A stretch of DNA of 41,349 nucleotides from Promethearchaeia archaeon (GCA_029856105.1 JAHQWH010000064.1:1-41349); one strand, 5' to 3'. Counted from the first letter of the stretch, positions 8,619 through 16,305 are shown. Numbers and translations: made by a program. Notes: generated by a model from the sequence alone, not told the origin.

Positions 8619-9143
8619 TTAATAAATTTCAGATTTTTCTAATAATTTCTTTGCTAATAATTCGAACGCTAAATCTGTATTTTCTCCCGTTTTACTTGAA
8701 ATTCGCAAGTAATCAAACATCTCGTAATACTCCTTTACTTCCAAAACGTATGTGTCTTTTATTGTTATCAAGTCTGTCAAATCCGCTTTTGAGCCAAGTA
8801 AAAGAATAGGCAAATCAAAATTTTCCGTTCGACAGAGTTTAACCCACTCATCAACACAATTTAAAGAAATAGGCCTTGTTAGATCGAAAAGAAATAGAGC
8901 TCCTTTTGCACCCATTATGTAATTCTTGAGGAGAAATCTAAACCTCTCTTGCCCGCCAAAATCCCATATCTGGAGTAAAATTTTATTACCATCTAAATCA
9001 ATCTCTTTTAGAAAAAATTCAACTCCTAGCGTCATTTTTGTGTCTGCTAAAAATTTTCCCTCCACATAACGATGAAGAAGCGTAGTCTTACCAACGCCCC
9101 CTTCTCCAGTTGTAATAATTTTTAATACTCTAGGTTTAGACAT
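8619..9143 (-). CDS. Ras/Rab-like small GTPase
   Basis: 174 residues, a minimal GTPase. G1 GEGGVGKT at 13-20, switch I Thr38 in TLGVEF, G3 WDFGGQE at 60-66 with the catalytic Gln, G4 SKAD at 118-121 and G5 SSK at 149-151 are all intact, so it should bind and hydrolyse GTP. WDFGGQE blends Rab-like and Arf-like signatures, as is common in Asgard GTPases. No C-terminal cysteine or N-terminal extension suggests lipid anchoring. A close paralogue lies at 9820-10341. Both resemble eukaryotic regulators of trafficking and signalling, but the archaeal partner is unknown. Longin/roadblock proteins in this window are plausible partners by analogy only. Confidence 0.92.
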   Translation of the reverse strand: MSKPRVLKIITTGEGGVGKTTLLHRYVEGKFLADTKMTLGVEFFLKEIDLDGNKILLQIWDFGGQERFRFLLKNYIMGAKGALFLFDLTRPISLNCVDEWVKLCRTENFDLPILLLGSKADLTDLITIKDTYVLEVKEYYEMFDYLRISSKTGENTDLAFELLAKKLLEKSEIY

Positions 9144-9282
9144 CTGATTACCAAATTATTATTTGAGCTTCAAAATTTTAAGCATTTAACTTTAAATGCA
9201 ATAAGATTTGTAAAAAATAACAAAAATAATTAATATTATTGAAATCTTAAAGTGTAATAAAGTTTTATAATTGAAGTGAGAG

Positions 9283-9345
9283 CCCTTTCCTTTAGGTGAG
9301 GGATAAGATTTGCAACAAATCATTAATCCTCATCCATATATGGAT
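9283..9345 (+). repeat. Hairpin cluster resembling an IS200/IS605-type right end
   Basis: Three adjacent structures lie between the PIN and GTPase genes. First, an imperfect hairpin at 9283-9302, CCCTTTCCTTTAGGTGAGGG, whose CCTTTAGG core resembles subterminal hairpins at the right ends of tnpB-carrying IS605-family elements. Second, a perfect 6-bp hairpin GATTTG-CAA-CAAATC (9307-9321), itself enclosed by TGAGG/CCTCA pairing. Third, a perfect 14-bp palindrome ATCCATATATGGAT (9332-9345). No tnpA or tnpB is present, so it could be a scar. A small structured RNA or a transcription terminator for the upstream operon is an alternative. Confidence 0.3.
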
Positions 9346-9364
9346 CTAATTATTTAAACCATCT

Positions 9365-9796
9365 CTAATCGAAAGAAAGATATTTTTTCTGTCGTAAAAA
9401 AATCGTGCGGACTTCCATTTTATTTGCTTTTCTACGCAATTCTGCGTCGTTAGTTGCTAAAAAAACTCTTTTGCTTATACTTTTTAACTCCATACAAGAC
9501 TTTAATAAAAAGTTATCTGTAGTTTCTTCTTTTAATTTTATGTTTTGTTTGTAATCAATATTATATTTTTCGTTATTTTTTTCTAAATATAAAAGTCCAG
9601 CCTTAAAATTCATGTGAAATTTTATAGCTTCTGGTTCTCGAATCTTTTTAGCTTCTAATTCGTCAAGAATTTGCTTATAAACGATAAAAATAGTTTTTCC
9701 GTCTAATTTCGCCTCTATTTCGTATAGATAATCTATTTTAAATTGAAATGGAAGTAAAATAAAGTTAGCATCTATTACGATTAAATTTTCTAACAT
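9365..9796 (-). CDS. PIN-domain nuclease, Fcf1/Utp24-like
   Basis: 143 residues forming a single PIN domain. Acidic residues at the expected places are visible: VIDANFILLP (first Asp), ILDELE, ETTDNFLL and LATNDAELRRKA, giving the metal-binding cluster. The pattern matches the archaeal relatives of Fcf1/Utp24 and FAF1, nucleases implicated in rRNA processing, rather than VapC toxins, and no antitoxin gene is next to it. It begins 23 bp after the GTPase at 9820-10341 and is probably cotranscribed with it. Role in ribosomal RNA maturation is inference from family resemblance. Confidence 0.75.
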   Translation of the reverse strand: MLENLIVIDANFILLPFQFKIDYLYEIEAKLDGKTIFIVYKQILDELEAKKIREPEAIKFHMNFKAGLLYLEKNNEKYNIDYKQNIKLKEETTDNFLLKSCMELKSISKRVFLATNDAELRRKANKMEVRTIFLRQKKYLSFD

Positions 9797-9819
9797 TATT
9801 TGACAAATAGGTTAAAAAT

Positions 9820-10341
9820 TTAATAATTTTGGCGTTCTAATATTTTTTTCGTTAATAATCCAAAAACGTTATTTACATTATCTCCAGATTTGCTCGAAAC
9901 CTTTAAATAATCAAATAAATCGAATGCTTCTTTAAATTCCAAAGCATAATCATCATCAACCATAATATCATCAACCAAATCAGTTTTAGTCCCTAAAAAG
10001 AGAATTGGTAAATCGGGATCGTTCTTTCTGCAAATTTCAACCCATTGTTCTAATTTTTCTAAGGTAATTGGGCGGGTTAGGTCAAAAAGTAATAATGCGC
10101 CCTTAGCGCCTAAAACATAGCTTTCTAATAGAAATCTAAACCGTTGCTGTCCTCCAAAATCCCATAATTGCAGCGTGCAGTGATTACTATTGATTTCTAC
10201 CTCTTTAAGGAAAAATTCAACACCGATAGTCATACGAGTTTCGCCACTGAATTTTCCATCTACAAATCTATGAAGAAGTGTGGTTTTTCCTACGCCACCC
10301 TCGCCAGCAAGGAGGATCTTTAAGATAAACTTTTTAGTCAT
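9820..10341 (-). CDS. Ras/Rab-like small GTPase, paralogue
   Basis: 173 residues, clearly paralogous to the GTPase at 8619-9143 along the full length. G1 GEGGVGKT at 13-20, switch I MTIGVEFFLKE, G3 WDFGGQQ at 60-66, G4 TKTD at 118-121 and G5 SSK are present. The Glu after the catalytic Gln is Gln here (GGQQ instead of GGQE); nucleotide-binding residues are otherwise intact. No lipidation motif is seen. The PIN nuclease gene follows 23 bp downstream, so a GTPase-PIN transcript is likely. The two paralogues flank the PIN gene, pointing to a local duplication. Confidence 0.92.
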   Translation of the reverse strand: MTKKFILKILLAGEGGVGKTTLLHRFVDGKFSGETRMTIGVEFFLKEVEINSNHCTLQLWDFGGQQRFRFLLESYVLGAKGALLLFDLTRPITLEKLEQWVEICRKNDPDLPILFLGTKTDLVDDIMVDDDYALEFKEAFDLFDYLKVSSKSGDNVNNVFGLLTKKILERQNY

Positions 10342-10581
10342 AATATAATCGCATAATCGAATAAAAGTTTTAAATAGAAGCTTAAAAGAACGCCTTAATT
10401 TCTAATCAAATTTTAAGTTTGTAATTTAATATAGATATTATACAAAAATTTTCTTATATAATTCTTTTTAATTACAAAAGAAATCCGAAACACCATTGAA
10501 CAATTAATATTTATTTTAAAATTTCTTATAGTTAATTGCACTTTTCAATCAATTATTAGATTAAAACAAATAGTGTTGAAA

Positions 10582-10860
10582 ATGAAAAAGATAATACCAA
10601 CAGAGGAAGAGTTAACTAAATTACGAGTTAAATCATGGGGCGTTTGGGAAAAAGAGAAGAGTATTTTTGATTGGTCTTACGATAGTACGGAAACTTGTTA
10701 CATGTTAGAAGGAGAAGTCGAAGTAACGGATAATGCAACTGGGGAAAAACTAGAATTTAAAAAAGGGGATTTAGTACAATTTCCTAAAGGGTTAAAATGC
10801 GTTTGGAACGTTAAGAAACCCGTAAAGAAGTATTATAATTTTGGAGATTTAGATATTTAA
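10582..10860 (+). CDS. Cupin protein of the DUF861/EutQ-like type
   Basis: 92 residues from the ATG at 10582; an in-frame GTG nine bases upstream is possible. It matches the small DUF861-type cupins: VKSWGVWEKEKSIFDWSYDS, then ETCYMLEGEVEVT, GEKLEFKKGDLVQFPKGLKCVW and a final KKYYNF. The GDLVxFPxGxxxxW signature is typical. Members are small stand-alone beta barrels whose ligands are mostly unknown. It stands alone with over 170 bp on either side, and is unrelated in sequence to the cupin at 6994-7329 beyond the fold. Confidence 0.82.
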   Translation: MKKIIPTEEELTKLRVKSWGVWEKEKSIFDWSYDSTETCYMLEGEVEVTDNATGEKLEFKKGDLVQFPKGLKCVWNVKKPVKKYYNFGDLDI

Positions 10861-11035
10861 TTTGAATTAATTCAATTTTTTTTCTATCTTATTTTTTAAT
10901 TATTTTTTCGATATTTGGTAAAACTATTATATAATTAACTGACGAATTATTAATCGAGGTTAATATTTGTGAAATTCTATTTCAATAAAATAGATCTAAA
11001 TAAAAATTAAAATTTCTAATAAGGGGCAAATTTTA

Positions 11036-13144
11036 ATGGAGGAATTAGAACGTAAACCATTTCTTCTAGAAAAGAATATTAAAATTTTTTTTGATGGTAT
11101 ACCGATACCGTCTTATGTTTGGCAAGAGAAAAATAACGATTTTATACTAATTGATTATAATAAAGCAGCTGAAAAAGTAACTAACGGAAAAATTAAGGAT
11201 CTTTTACATAAGAAAGCATCTGAAATTCATGAAGATAGAATAGATATTATTGAAGCGTTAAATCAATGTTTTCAAGAGAAAAAAAGTATTTATAAAATAT
11301 CTGAATATACTATGAAAACAACTGGCGAGGAAGTTTATGATTCCCTTAAAATGCATTTTCTACCACCCGATTTGATAATTGTTCATATAAATGATACAAA
11401 GCAATGGAAACTAGCGGAAAAAAAGCTTATGGCTTCTGAAGAAAAATATAGACAATTATTCGAACATTCACCTGAATCAATTGTGCTATTAAAATTAAAC
11501 GGGACAATATTCGATGTTAATGTTGCAACAGAAGTGCAATCTGGTTATAAAAAAGACGATTTACTAAACAAGAATTATTTGAAGTTAGCAGTGTATCCTT
11601 CAAACCTTATTCCATTATTTAAATCAAAAATGACTCGTTTATTAGAGGGAAAACCTATTAACCCTATTGAATTTGAAATATACAAAAAAGACGGAAGTAA
11701 AGCATGGATAAGAAGTCAAATCTCGTTGATAAAGGTCGGTGAAGAGCAATTAATCCAAGCGTTTTTAATCGATATCACTGAGCGTAAAAATTTCGAACAA
11801 AAAATTAGGCGAAAACTTGAAAACGAAAAATTCATTTCTACCATTTCATCAAGGCTTATTGGTAATATTGATATTGATAAGGCAATTAGCGAATCGCTTC
11901 TTGATATGGGAATTCTAATTGGTGCTACACGGGCATATATTTTACTGTTTAACGAAAAGGATTCTCTTGAATTTTATATCCAAGAATGGTGTGCTAAAAG
12001 AATTGAACCCCAAACGATTAACTTAACAACTATAGATTATAAAAAGTTTCCTTGGAGTTCAAAGCAAAGTAGAGAAAAAAATTTTATTTATATTAAAGAT
12101 ATATCAGAATTACCAGAAGAAGCAAGCGCAACAAAAAGAGAATTTGAAAAATTGAAGATTAATTCCTTACTTGTTTTTCCAATTAAAATTAAAAACGAAT
12201 TATATGGGTTCATAGGATTTGATAATATTGAACTGGTAAGTAAATGGGAAGAAGAAGATTTTTATTTACTCAAAACTACATCTGAAATTATTAGTAACGC
12301 TTTAGAACGCAAATGGTCCGAGGAAACATTGAAAGGAAGCCATCAATTACTAGCAGGGGTCCTTTCTTCTTTAACAGACACGATTTATCTTGTAGATAAT
12401 CATTTAAATATTATCTGGGTTAATAATGTAGCAAAACAAACATTTGGAATGCAATTAACTGGTAAAAAATGTTACAACGTTTTAATGCATCGCGGTAAAC
12501 CTTGTAAAGAGTGTATGGTCCTAAAAACCTTTTTAGATGGAAAAATTCACGAGAAAGAAAACGAATACGTCGACATAATTGGGAGCAAAATGGTCTGTTG
12601 GACTACTTCAAGTGCAGCTGGATTAAACCTCGAAGGAGAAACAGAACTGGCGATTGTGATAATACGCGACATTACAGCACGCAAATTAACAGAGGATTCA
12701 TTAATACAATCTGAAATTAGTTTGAAATTATTAAATGAAACCCTAATCCATAAAGTTGAGGAAAAAGCTATAGAATTAAAAGAATCAGAAGAAAATTATA
12801 AAAGAATGCTAAACGATTTAGATGTAGGATTTTATAAAGGAGAGTTCAAGGAAAAGTTATTAATACACAATGCGGCGTTTAATAAGATATTAGGTTTGAG
12901 TGAATCCATATCGCTGGTTGGATCTAAATCTTCCCAATTTTTTGTGGACGCAAATGATCAAAAAACATATTATAAAGATTTATTAGAAAAGGGTTATGTT
13001 AGAAATTTTACTTTTCAAATTAAATCTCCTGATGGGGAGATAATAAATGTCCAATTAAATTCTCATTTAATAAGGGATGATAAAGGTAATCCCAAAGAAG
13101 TCGAAGGTACGATCATTAAATTAACATACAATAATAAAAAGTAA
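11036..13144 (+). CDS. Multi-domain PAS/GAF sensor protein without a visible output domain
   Basis: 702 residues, cytoplasmic, no membrane segment. PAS1 about 14-125, PAS2 134-252 (classic EEKYRQLFEHSPESIVLL start and IDITERKNFE end), GAF 262-425, PAS3 437-555 and, after a coiled coil at 555-590, PAS4 585-697. PAS3 carries a cysteine cluster, C479 then C490-KE-C493, as in PAS domains that may bind metal or heme or sense redox. The protein stops after PAS4: no HisKA/HATPase kinase, receiver or DNA-binding domain follows, and the next gene is convergent. It may signal by protein-protein contact. The ATG follows AAGGGG at a suitable distance. Confidence 0.87.
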   Translation: MEELERKPFLLEKNIKIFFDGIPIPSYVWQEKNNDFILIDYNKAAEKVTNGKIKDLLHKKASEIHEDRIDIIEALNQCFQEKKSIYKISEYTMKTTGEEVYDSLKMHFLPPDLIIVHINDTKQWKLAEKKLMASEEKYRQLFEHSPESIVLLKLNGTIFDVNVATEVQSGYKKDDLLNKNYLKLAVYPSNLIPLFKSKMTRLLEGKPINPIEFEIYKKDGSKAWIRSQISLIKVGEEQLIQAFLIDITERKNFEQKIRRKLENEKFISTISSRLIGNIDIDKAISESLLDMGILIGATRAYILLFNEKDSLEFYIQEWCAKRIEPQTINLTTIDYKKFPWSSKQSREKNFIYIKDISELPEEASATKREFEKLKINSLLVFPIKIKNELYGFIGFDNIELVSKWEEEDFYLLKTTSEIISNALERKWSEETLKGSHQLLAGVLSSLTDTIYLVDNHLNIIWVNNVAKQTFGMQLTGKKCYNVLMHRGKPCKECMVLKTFLDGKIHEKENEYVDIIGSKMVCWTTSSAAGLNLEGETELAIVIIRDITARKLTEDSLIQSEISLKLLNETLIHKVEEKAIELKESEENYKRMLNDLDVGFYKGEFKEKLLIHNAAFNKILGLSESISLVGSKSSQFFVDANDQKTYYKDLLEKGYVRNFTFQIKSPDGEIINVQLNSHLIRDDKGNPKEVEGTIIKLTYNNKK

Positions 13145-13182
13145 TCTAATAGAAAGAAAATAACTAATAAAGTCTATTTAAC

Positions 13183-13725
13183 TCACGAAAACCTTTGTTT
13201 ATCTCGATATTCTTTAACGGAAACTTCTCGCACCTCTAACCTACTATTTTCTATTAAAGTTTCTTCGATAGCTTTAATTTCATCTCTAGTTTTAATATCG
13301 CTTTTTTTAAGTTTCTCAAGAATTTCTTTTTCTCCTAATCCCTTAGTATAATACTCCCTAAATTTTTCAACAGTCTCCTCGTTGTAAAAAATATAGTGTC
13401 TATTCGTAAAAATAATCAACCAATTCTTCTTGTTTTGCTTTTTCGATAAATGGTGCATCTTTTCTTGGATTTGGGGTAAGGGACGTTTAAGCTTTCTAGC
13501 AACCATTTTATCTTCGATTGAGCTACAATCCGATAAAAATTTTTTAAGTTTTTTATTAAAAAATAGAGTTGGAATGTAAGAAAGGGCAAATAGTACTATA
13601 GTAATAACAGTCATTATTATCGCTGCTAGTGGATAAAATATAAAAACGATAAGAATTGCAATAACAAGAAATATAAACCATTTTCTTCCAATTGTCTTTA
13701 GTGTTTTTACGAATTTGCTAGGCAT
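13183..13725 (-). CDS. Small membrane protein of unknown function
   Basis: 180 residues from the ATG at 13725; a TTG four codons upstream is possible. Two closely spaced hydrophobic segments (WFIFLVIAILIVFIFYPL and AAIIMTVITIVLFALSYI) form a likely membrane hairpin. About 130 charged residues follow, rich in Lys and Glu, probably helical and cytoplasmic, with NWLIIFTNRHYIFYN and then EKFREYYTKGLGEKEILEKL. I do not recognise the family. The stop lies 38 bp from the convergent PAS gene. The permuted 5S rRNA gene is immediately upstream on the same strand but has its own promoter and T tract. Confidence 0.6.
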   Translation of the reverse strand: MPSKFVKTLKTIGRKWFIFLVIAILIVFIFYPLAAIIMTVITIVLFALSYIPTLFFNKKLKKFLSDCSSIEDKMVARKLKRPLPQIQEKMHHLSKKQNKKNWLIIFTNRHYIFYNEETVEKFREYYTKGLGEKEILEKLKKSDIKTRDEIKAIEETLIENSRLEVREVSVKEYRDKQRFS

Positions 13726-13776
13726 ACAAATCTTCAAATTATGGTTAATTTGTTCTAATTTTATAATTTATGGGTT

Positions 13777-13782
13777 AAAAAA
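13777..13782 (-). terminator. T6 tract ending the permuted 5S transcript
   Basis: Six T residues on the minus strand lie 8-13 nt past the 3' arm of the inverted repeat that encloses the permuted 5S rRNA. Archaeal RNA polymerase terminates at such tracts, so the primary transcript would be about 220 nt. Confidence 0.5.
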
Positions 13783-13802
13783 TCGGTATAACCATATAAA
13801 TT

Positions 13803-13845
13803 ACCGCATTCTGGGTTCCCGAACCATCTGTTCGGCAGATTGTTT
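13803..13845 (-). other. Structured 3' extension of the permuted 5S transcript
   Basis: 43 nt lie between loop C and the closing inverted repeat. Two abutting hairpins form: ATCTG-CCGAA-CAGAT (13840-13826) and GGTT-CGGG-AACC (13825-13814). The following GGGAACCCAGAAT resembles the 3' side of a canonical loop C/helix III (GAACCCGGAAGU). Its CCAG (13814-13811) could pair perfectly with CTGG at 13860-13857, competing with the CCTGG at 13966-13962. The segment may therefore be an insertion in loop C that stays in the mature RNA. Confidence 0.5.
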
Positions 13846-13966
13846 TTCGGATGTGACCAGGTTTTATCCTGTAATACCATGACCGTAGCCGAAGCTACAG
13901 TTTGCAAGTTCCCATAGACTTTCAACTACAGTACTATTTGCAACGCAAAACAGTTTAACTTCCAGG
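13846..13966 (-). rRNA. rrf: Circularly permuted 5S ribosomal RNA
   Basis: Read 13966 to 13846, the order is 3' half then 5' half of a 5S rRNA. The 3' half has CCTGGAAGTTAAAC (loop C/helix III/loop B), CTGTTTTGC (helix II, 13953-13945), TTGCAA (helix V, 13943-13938), AGTACTGTAG, GAAA, CTATGGGAAC (loop E and helix IV), TTGCAA (helix V, 13907-13902) and ACTGTAGC (helix I, 13901-13894). A TTCG tetraloop (13893-13890) then joins the normal ends. The 5' half follows with GCTACGGT (helix I, 13889-13882), CATG, GTATTACAG (helix II, 13877-13869), CCTGG (helix III, 13861-13857) and TCACATCCGAA (loop C). Helices I, II, IV and V all form, helix II with two U-U pairs. The unit is 121 nt, normal 5S length. 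The break lies in loop C. The segment is visibly richer in G and C than its surroundings. Confidence 0.88.
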
Positions 13967-14022
13967 CGAAAAATTTTTTTTTTAAAAAATTTATATGGTT
14001 TATTTTTTTTTCAACAACCATC

Positions 14023-14029
14023 TTATAAA
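14023..14029 (-). promoter_or_regulatory. TATA box for the permuted 5S rRNA gene
   Basis: TTTATAA (14029-14023), preceded by CGAA as a BRE-like element. Archaeal transcription starts about 25 nt downstream of the box, i.e. near 14001, which is where the enclosing inverted repeat begins (14000). The agreement supports an independent RNA gene. Confidence 0.6.
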
Positions 14030-14157
14030 TTCGGCTATATTATTGTAAAATGCTTTCTTTATATGGTTGCAAGTATATAGAGTAGTAAAGACTAGTAATT
14101 AAACTTTTTCATAATGAATCGTTAAATTTAAAAGGAATAGCACATGACGCTTTAATT

Positions 14158-16305
14158 TCATTCCAATTTTCTACGGTCGTTTTTGTACCTTCTAATTCCA
14201 ACTATTATAATTGTTGACGATATTCCTGCCAAACCTACAATCATAATTGACGCAATAACTAGAACGAAGTCCGTAAATGGTTTAGGTATTGTAAAACTGA
14301 AATTATGCTCGTAATGAACGGTAGTATTATTTGTAAAGTCTCTCGCAATTACGAGGTATGAATATTCTCCAGGCTCCATTTTGTTTAAGGTAATGTTAAA
14401 CTCCCCTTTATTTTCATTGAAATGGTTAGATAATCTATGAGTCGAAAAGTCCGTGAAATTATTCTTTGATATTAGTAAAAATACGCTTTCGATTCCAGAA
14501 TGATTATCACTAGCGTTAATAGAAAACCGAAGATTATCAGATACTGTGGGGTTTATTGGTGCATAACTTACATTAGATACCATGGGATTGTCTGTATCTT
14601 TAAGCGTAGTAAAGTTATGATAGGAAGGAATTATATTATGACCCGTAATAATTGTACTATAATTCTCGTTTGCTCCAATTGGTAATCTAAAATCTACAAA
14701 CCCATTTTTATCAGCATAAACAGTTCGATATTTCCCATCTGTAGTTCTTAAGTTAATTCTTGCTCTCGGAACAATATTACCAAGATTATCTCTAACATGT
14801 AATGAAACGAGCTGACCTTCGTAAAAATTTTCGGTAAATTGATTTGGAACGCTTCTATATATGTCTGTGTATATATCCAGTTCGGGGTCGCCTAGTAAAT
14901 TGTATGTTAGAATATTTTTACGTTGCCACTCTTGCACCATTGAAGCGTCACCTCTTTTGAAGTAATCGCTATTCATATAGGTAACCTTAGAATCGTATAA
15001 CGCCCTTCCTTGTTGGAACTTTTTTTCATCGAAAAACTCTTTCCAAAACAATTTAGCGTTGCCACGATTTAGTTTTTCAAGATTTTCATCAAATTCATAA
15101 TACCAACTTACTCTTATAGCTCCTATGTAGCCCACTGCTCCCGCTAAAGGTCGTTTTATTAAACGCTCTCCTATGCTATAATCGCCTTGATCGTAAGAAG
15201 AAGTTGTACACACATCGGCGTAGAACAACGAAGGCATGTTTATATTGCTGCTTGATAAAGCATTTCCATTATCATAATATATTGTAGGGCTATCATCAGT
15301 AATCTTAGTTGGATCCCCATGACCAGCAATTATCACTGTAGAATAACCTAAATTAAACTCGTCAATAAAACTTGTAGCATTAAGAGGACTAAGCATATTT
15401 GGGCGTTCTGGATCGCTTGGCGTAAAATTGGAAGTAGTTTTTGTTAAATGCGTAAAATTCATTTCTGATACGACATAGTTCTGCCAAATATATTCTGTTA
15501 AGCGAGCCTCGTCTTCAGGTGGCACATATGAAGAAACGCCCCCTGCTAATAGCATTTTATTCATCCAATCTCCCATAAAAGGATCTGTTTCATATTTTAA
15601 AGTTTTGTTGATCATATCAGAGAGCTCTACAATATTATTAGCTGGTAGACGACCAACATAGATTTCTGGTATCCACGATACTTCATCAATATTTCCCGTG
15701 TATTCCGAAGATTCGCCCCATATACTATTGTTATTATCGTCCCACGATCCTGTTAAATCAGCGTAATAAAAATCAGTTGGTTTATAATAATCGTCCCAAT
15801 TCAAATATTCAGATTCACCACCTATTAGCGTTACATCTGGGTTATATACATATCTTATAGGAATTAAATTATCTTCAGCATCGCCGGCGAGAAGAACCCA
15901 TTGAATGTTTTCCTTTTCGTAATACTCTTTTATCATATTTCGAATTTGCTCTGCTTTATCCCTACCTTCATAATCCGAATAGTTGGATAAAACGATGGTT
16001 TTAACCCCTTTCTCGTTTTTCCATTCCATTAAGGGGGTAACAGCATCCAAAAAACTCGTGTCATTTATAATTATAAGCATCTCTATCTTTTGATCGTACC
16101 AAGTGGCGTTTAATGTTTCATAGTCAATTTCTGGCAATTGAGACAAATCAATTTCGGGGACGTTATTGGCTGTTTTCAATTTGTTTAATAGATTCTTATC
16201 ATTTGTAATTGGACTGCTAAATTCTATCATAAGGCTTACAACTGGAATAAGAACCAATATAATTAGTGAAAAAATTGCAAGTTTCTTAAAACCTGTTTTA
16301 GTCAT
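14158..16305 (-). CDS. Membrane-anchored gingipain-like (C25 family) cysteine protease
   Basis: 715 residues with an N-terminal signal/anchor (about 7-27) and a C-terminal membrane segment (about 680-703) followed by a basic tail, so the bulk is extracellular. The middle is a peptidase C25 domain: WVLLAGDAEDNLIPIRY and PEIYVGRLPANN are family hallmarks. His329 in VIIAGHGDPT and Cys366 in FYADVCTTSSYD form the likely catalytic dyad. An Ig-like region follows (about 500-670), with REGULAR-type strands such as GQLVSLHVRDNLGNIV. Many N-glycosylation sequons (NFT, NNT, NYS) fit a surface protein. Gingipain-like proteases are widespread in Asgard archaea and suit peptide-degrading lifestyles. Confidence 0.88.
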   Translation of the reverse strand: MTKTGFKKLAIFSLIILVLIPVVSLMIEFSSPITNDKNLLNKLKTANNVPEIDLSQLPEIDYETLNATWYDQKIEMLIIINDTSFLDAVTPLMEWKNEKGVKTIVLSNYSDYEGRDKAEQIRNMIKEYYEKENIQWVLLAGDAEDNLIPIRYVYNPDVTLIGGESEYLNWDDYYKPTDFYYADLTGSWDDNNNSIWGESSEYTGNIDEVSWIPEIYVGRLPANNIVELSDMINKTLKYETDPFMGDWMNKMLLAGGVSSYVPPEDEARLTEYIWQNYVVSEMNFTHLTKTTSNFTPSDPERPNMLSPLNATSFIDEFNLGYSTVIIAGHGDPTKITDDSPTIYYDNGNALSSSNINMPSLFYADVCTTSSYDQGDYSIGERLIKRPLAGAVGYIGAIRVSWYYEFDENLEKLNRGNAKLFWKEFFDEKKFQQGRALYDSKVTYMNSDYFKRGDASMVQEWQRKNILTYNLLGDPELDIYTDIYRSVPNQFTENFYEGQLVSLHVRDNLGNIVPRARINLRTTDGKYRTVYADKNGFVDFRLPIGANENYSTIITGHNIIPSYHNFTTLKDTDNPMVSNVSYAPINPTVSDNLRFSINASDNHSGIESVFLLISKNNFTDFSTHRLSNHFNENKGEFNITLNKMEPGEYSYLVIARDFTNNTTVHYEHNFSFTIPKPFTDFVLVIASIMIVGLAGISSTIIIVGIRRYKNDRRKLE

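Larger units (their letters stand above)
13790..14000 (-). repeat. 13-bp inverted repeat enclosing the permuted 5S rRNA
   Basis: AACCATATAAATT at 14000-13988 is perfectly complementary to AATTTATATGGTT at 13802-13790 (coordinates on the minus strand). The two arms would bring the transcript ends together as a terminal stem, with possible weaker extension (A run 14011-14003 with T6 13782-13777, GGTT 14019-14016 with AACC). Such a stem could hold the permuted ends together or serve as a processing helix like those around archaeal 16S and 23S rRNA, where cut ends are ligated into circles. The second role is inference. Confidence 0.75.

Noticed and set aside
9283..9345. Possible tRNA or C/D-box RNA
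   Set aside because: No T-arm consensus, no cloverleaf, and no proper C (RUGAUGA) and D (CUGA) box pair could be found on either strand.
13741..13860. Second tRNA-like segment around GGTTCGGGAACC in the tail of the 5S transcript
   Set aside because: The resemblance to a T-arm is limited to one short hairpin; no acceptor stem or anticodon arm is present.
14063..14073. The 11-mer ATGGTTGCAAG occurs upstream of the permuted 5S gene and again at 38320-38330 and 40800-40810
   Set aside because: The last two are copies of the same repeat and an 11-mer can recur by chance; no further similarity surrounds it.
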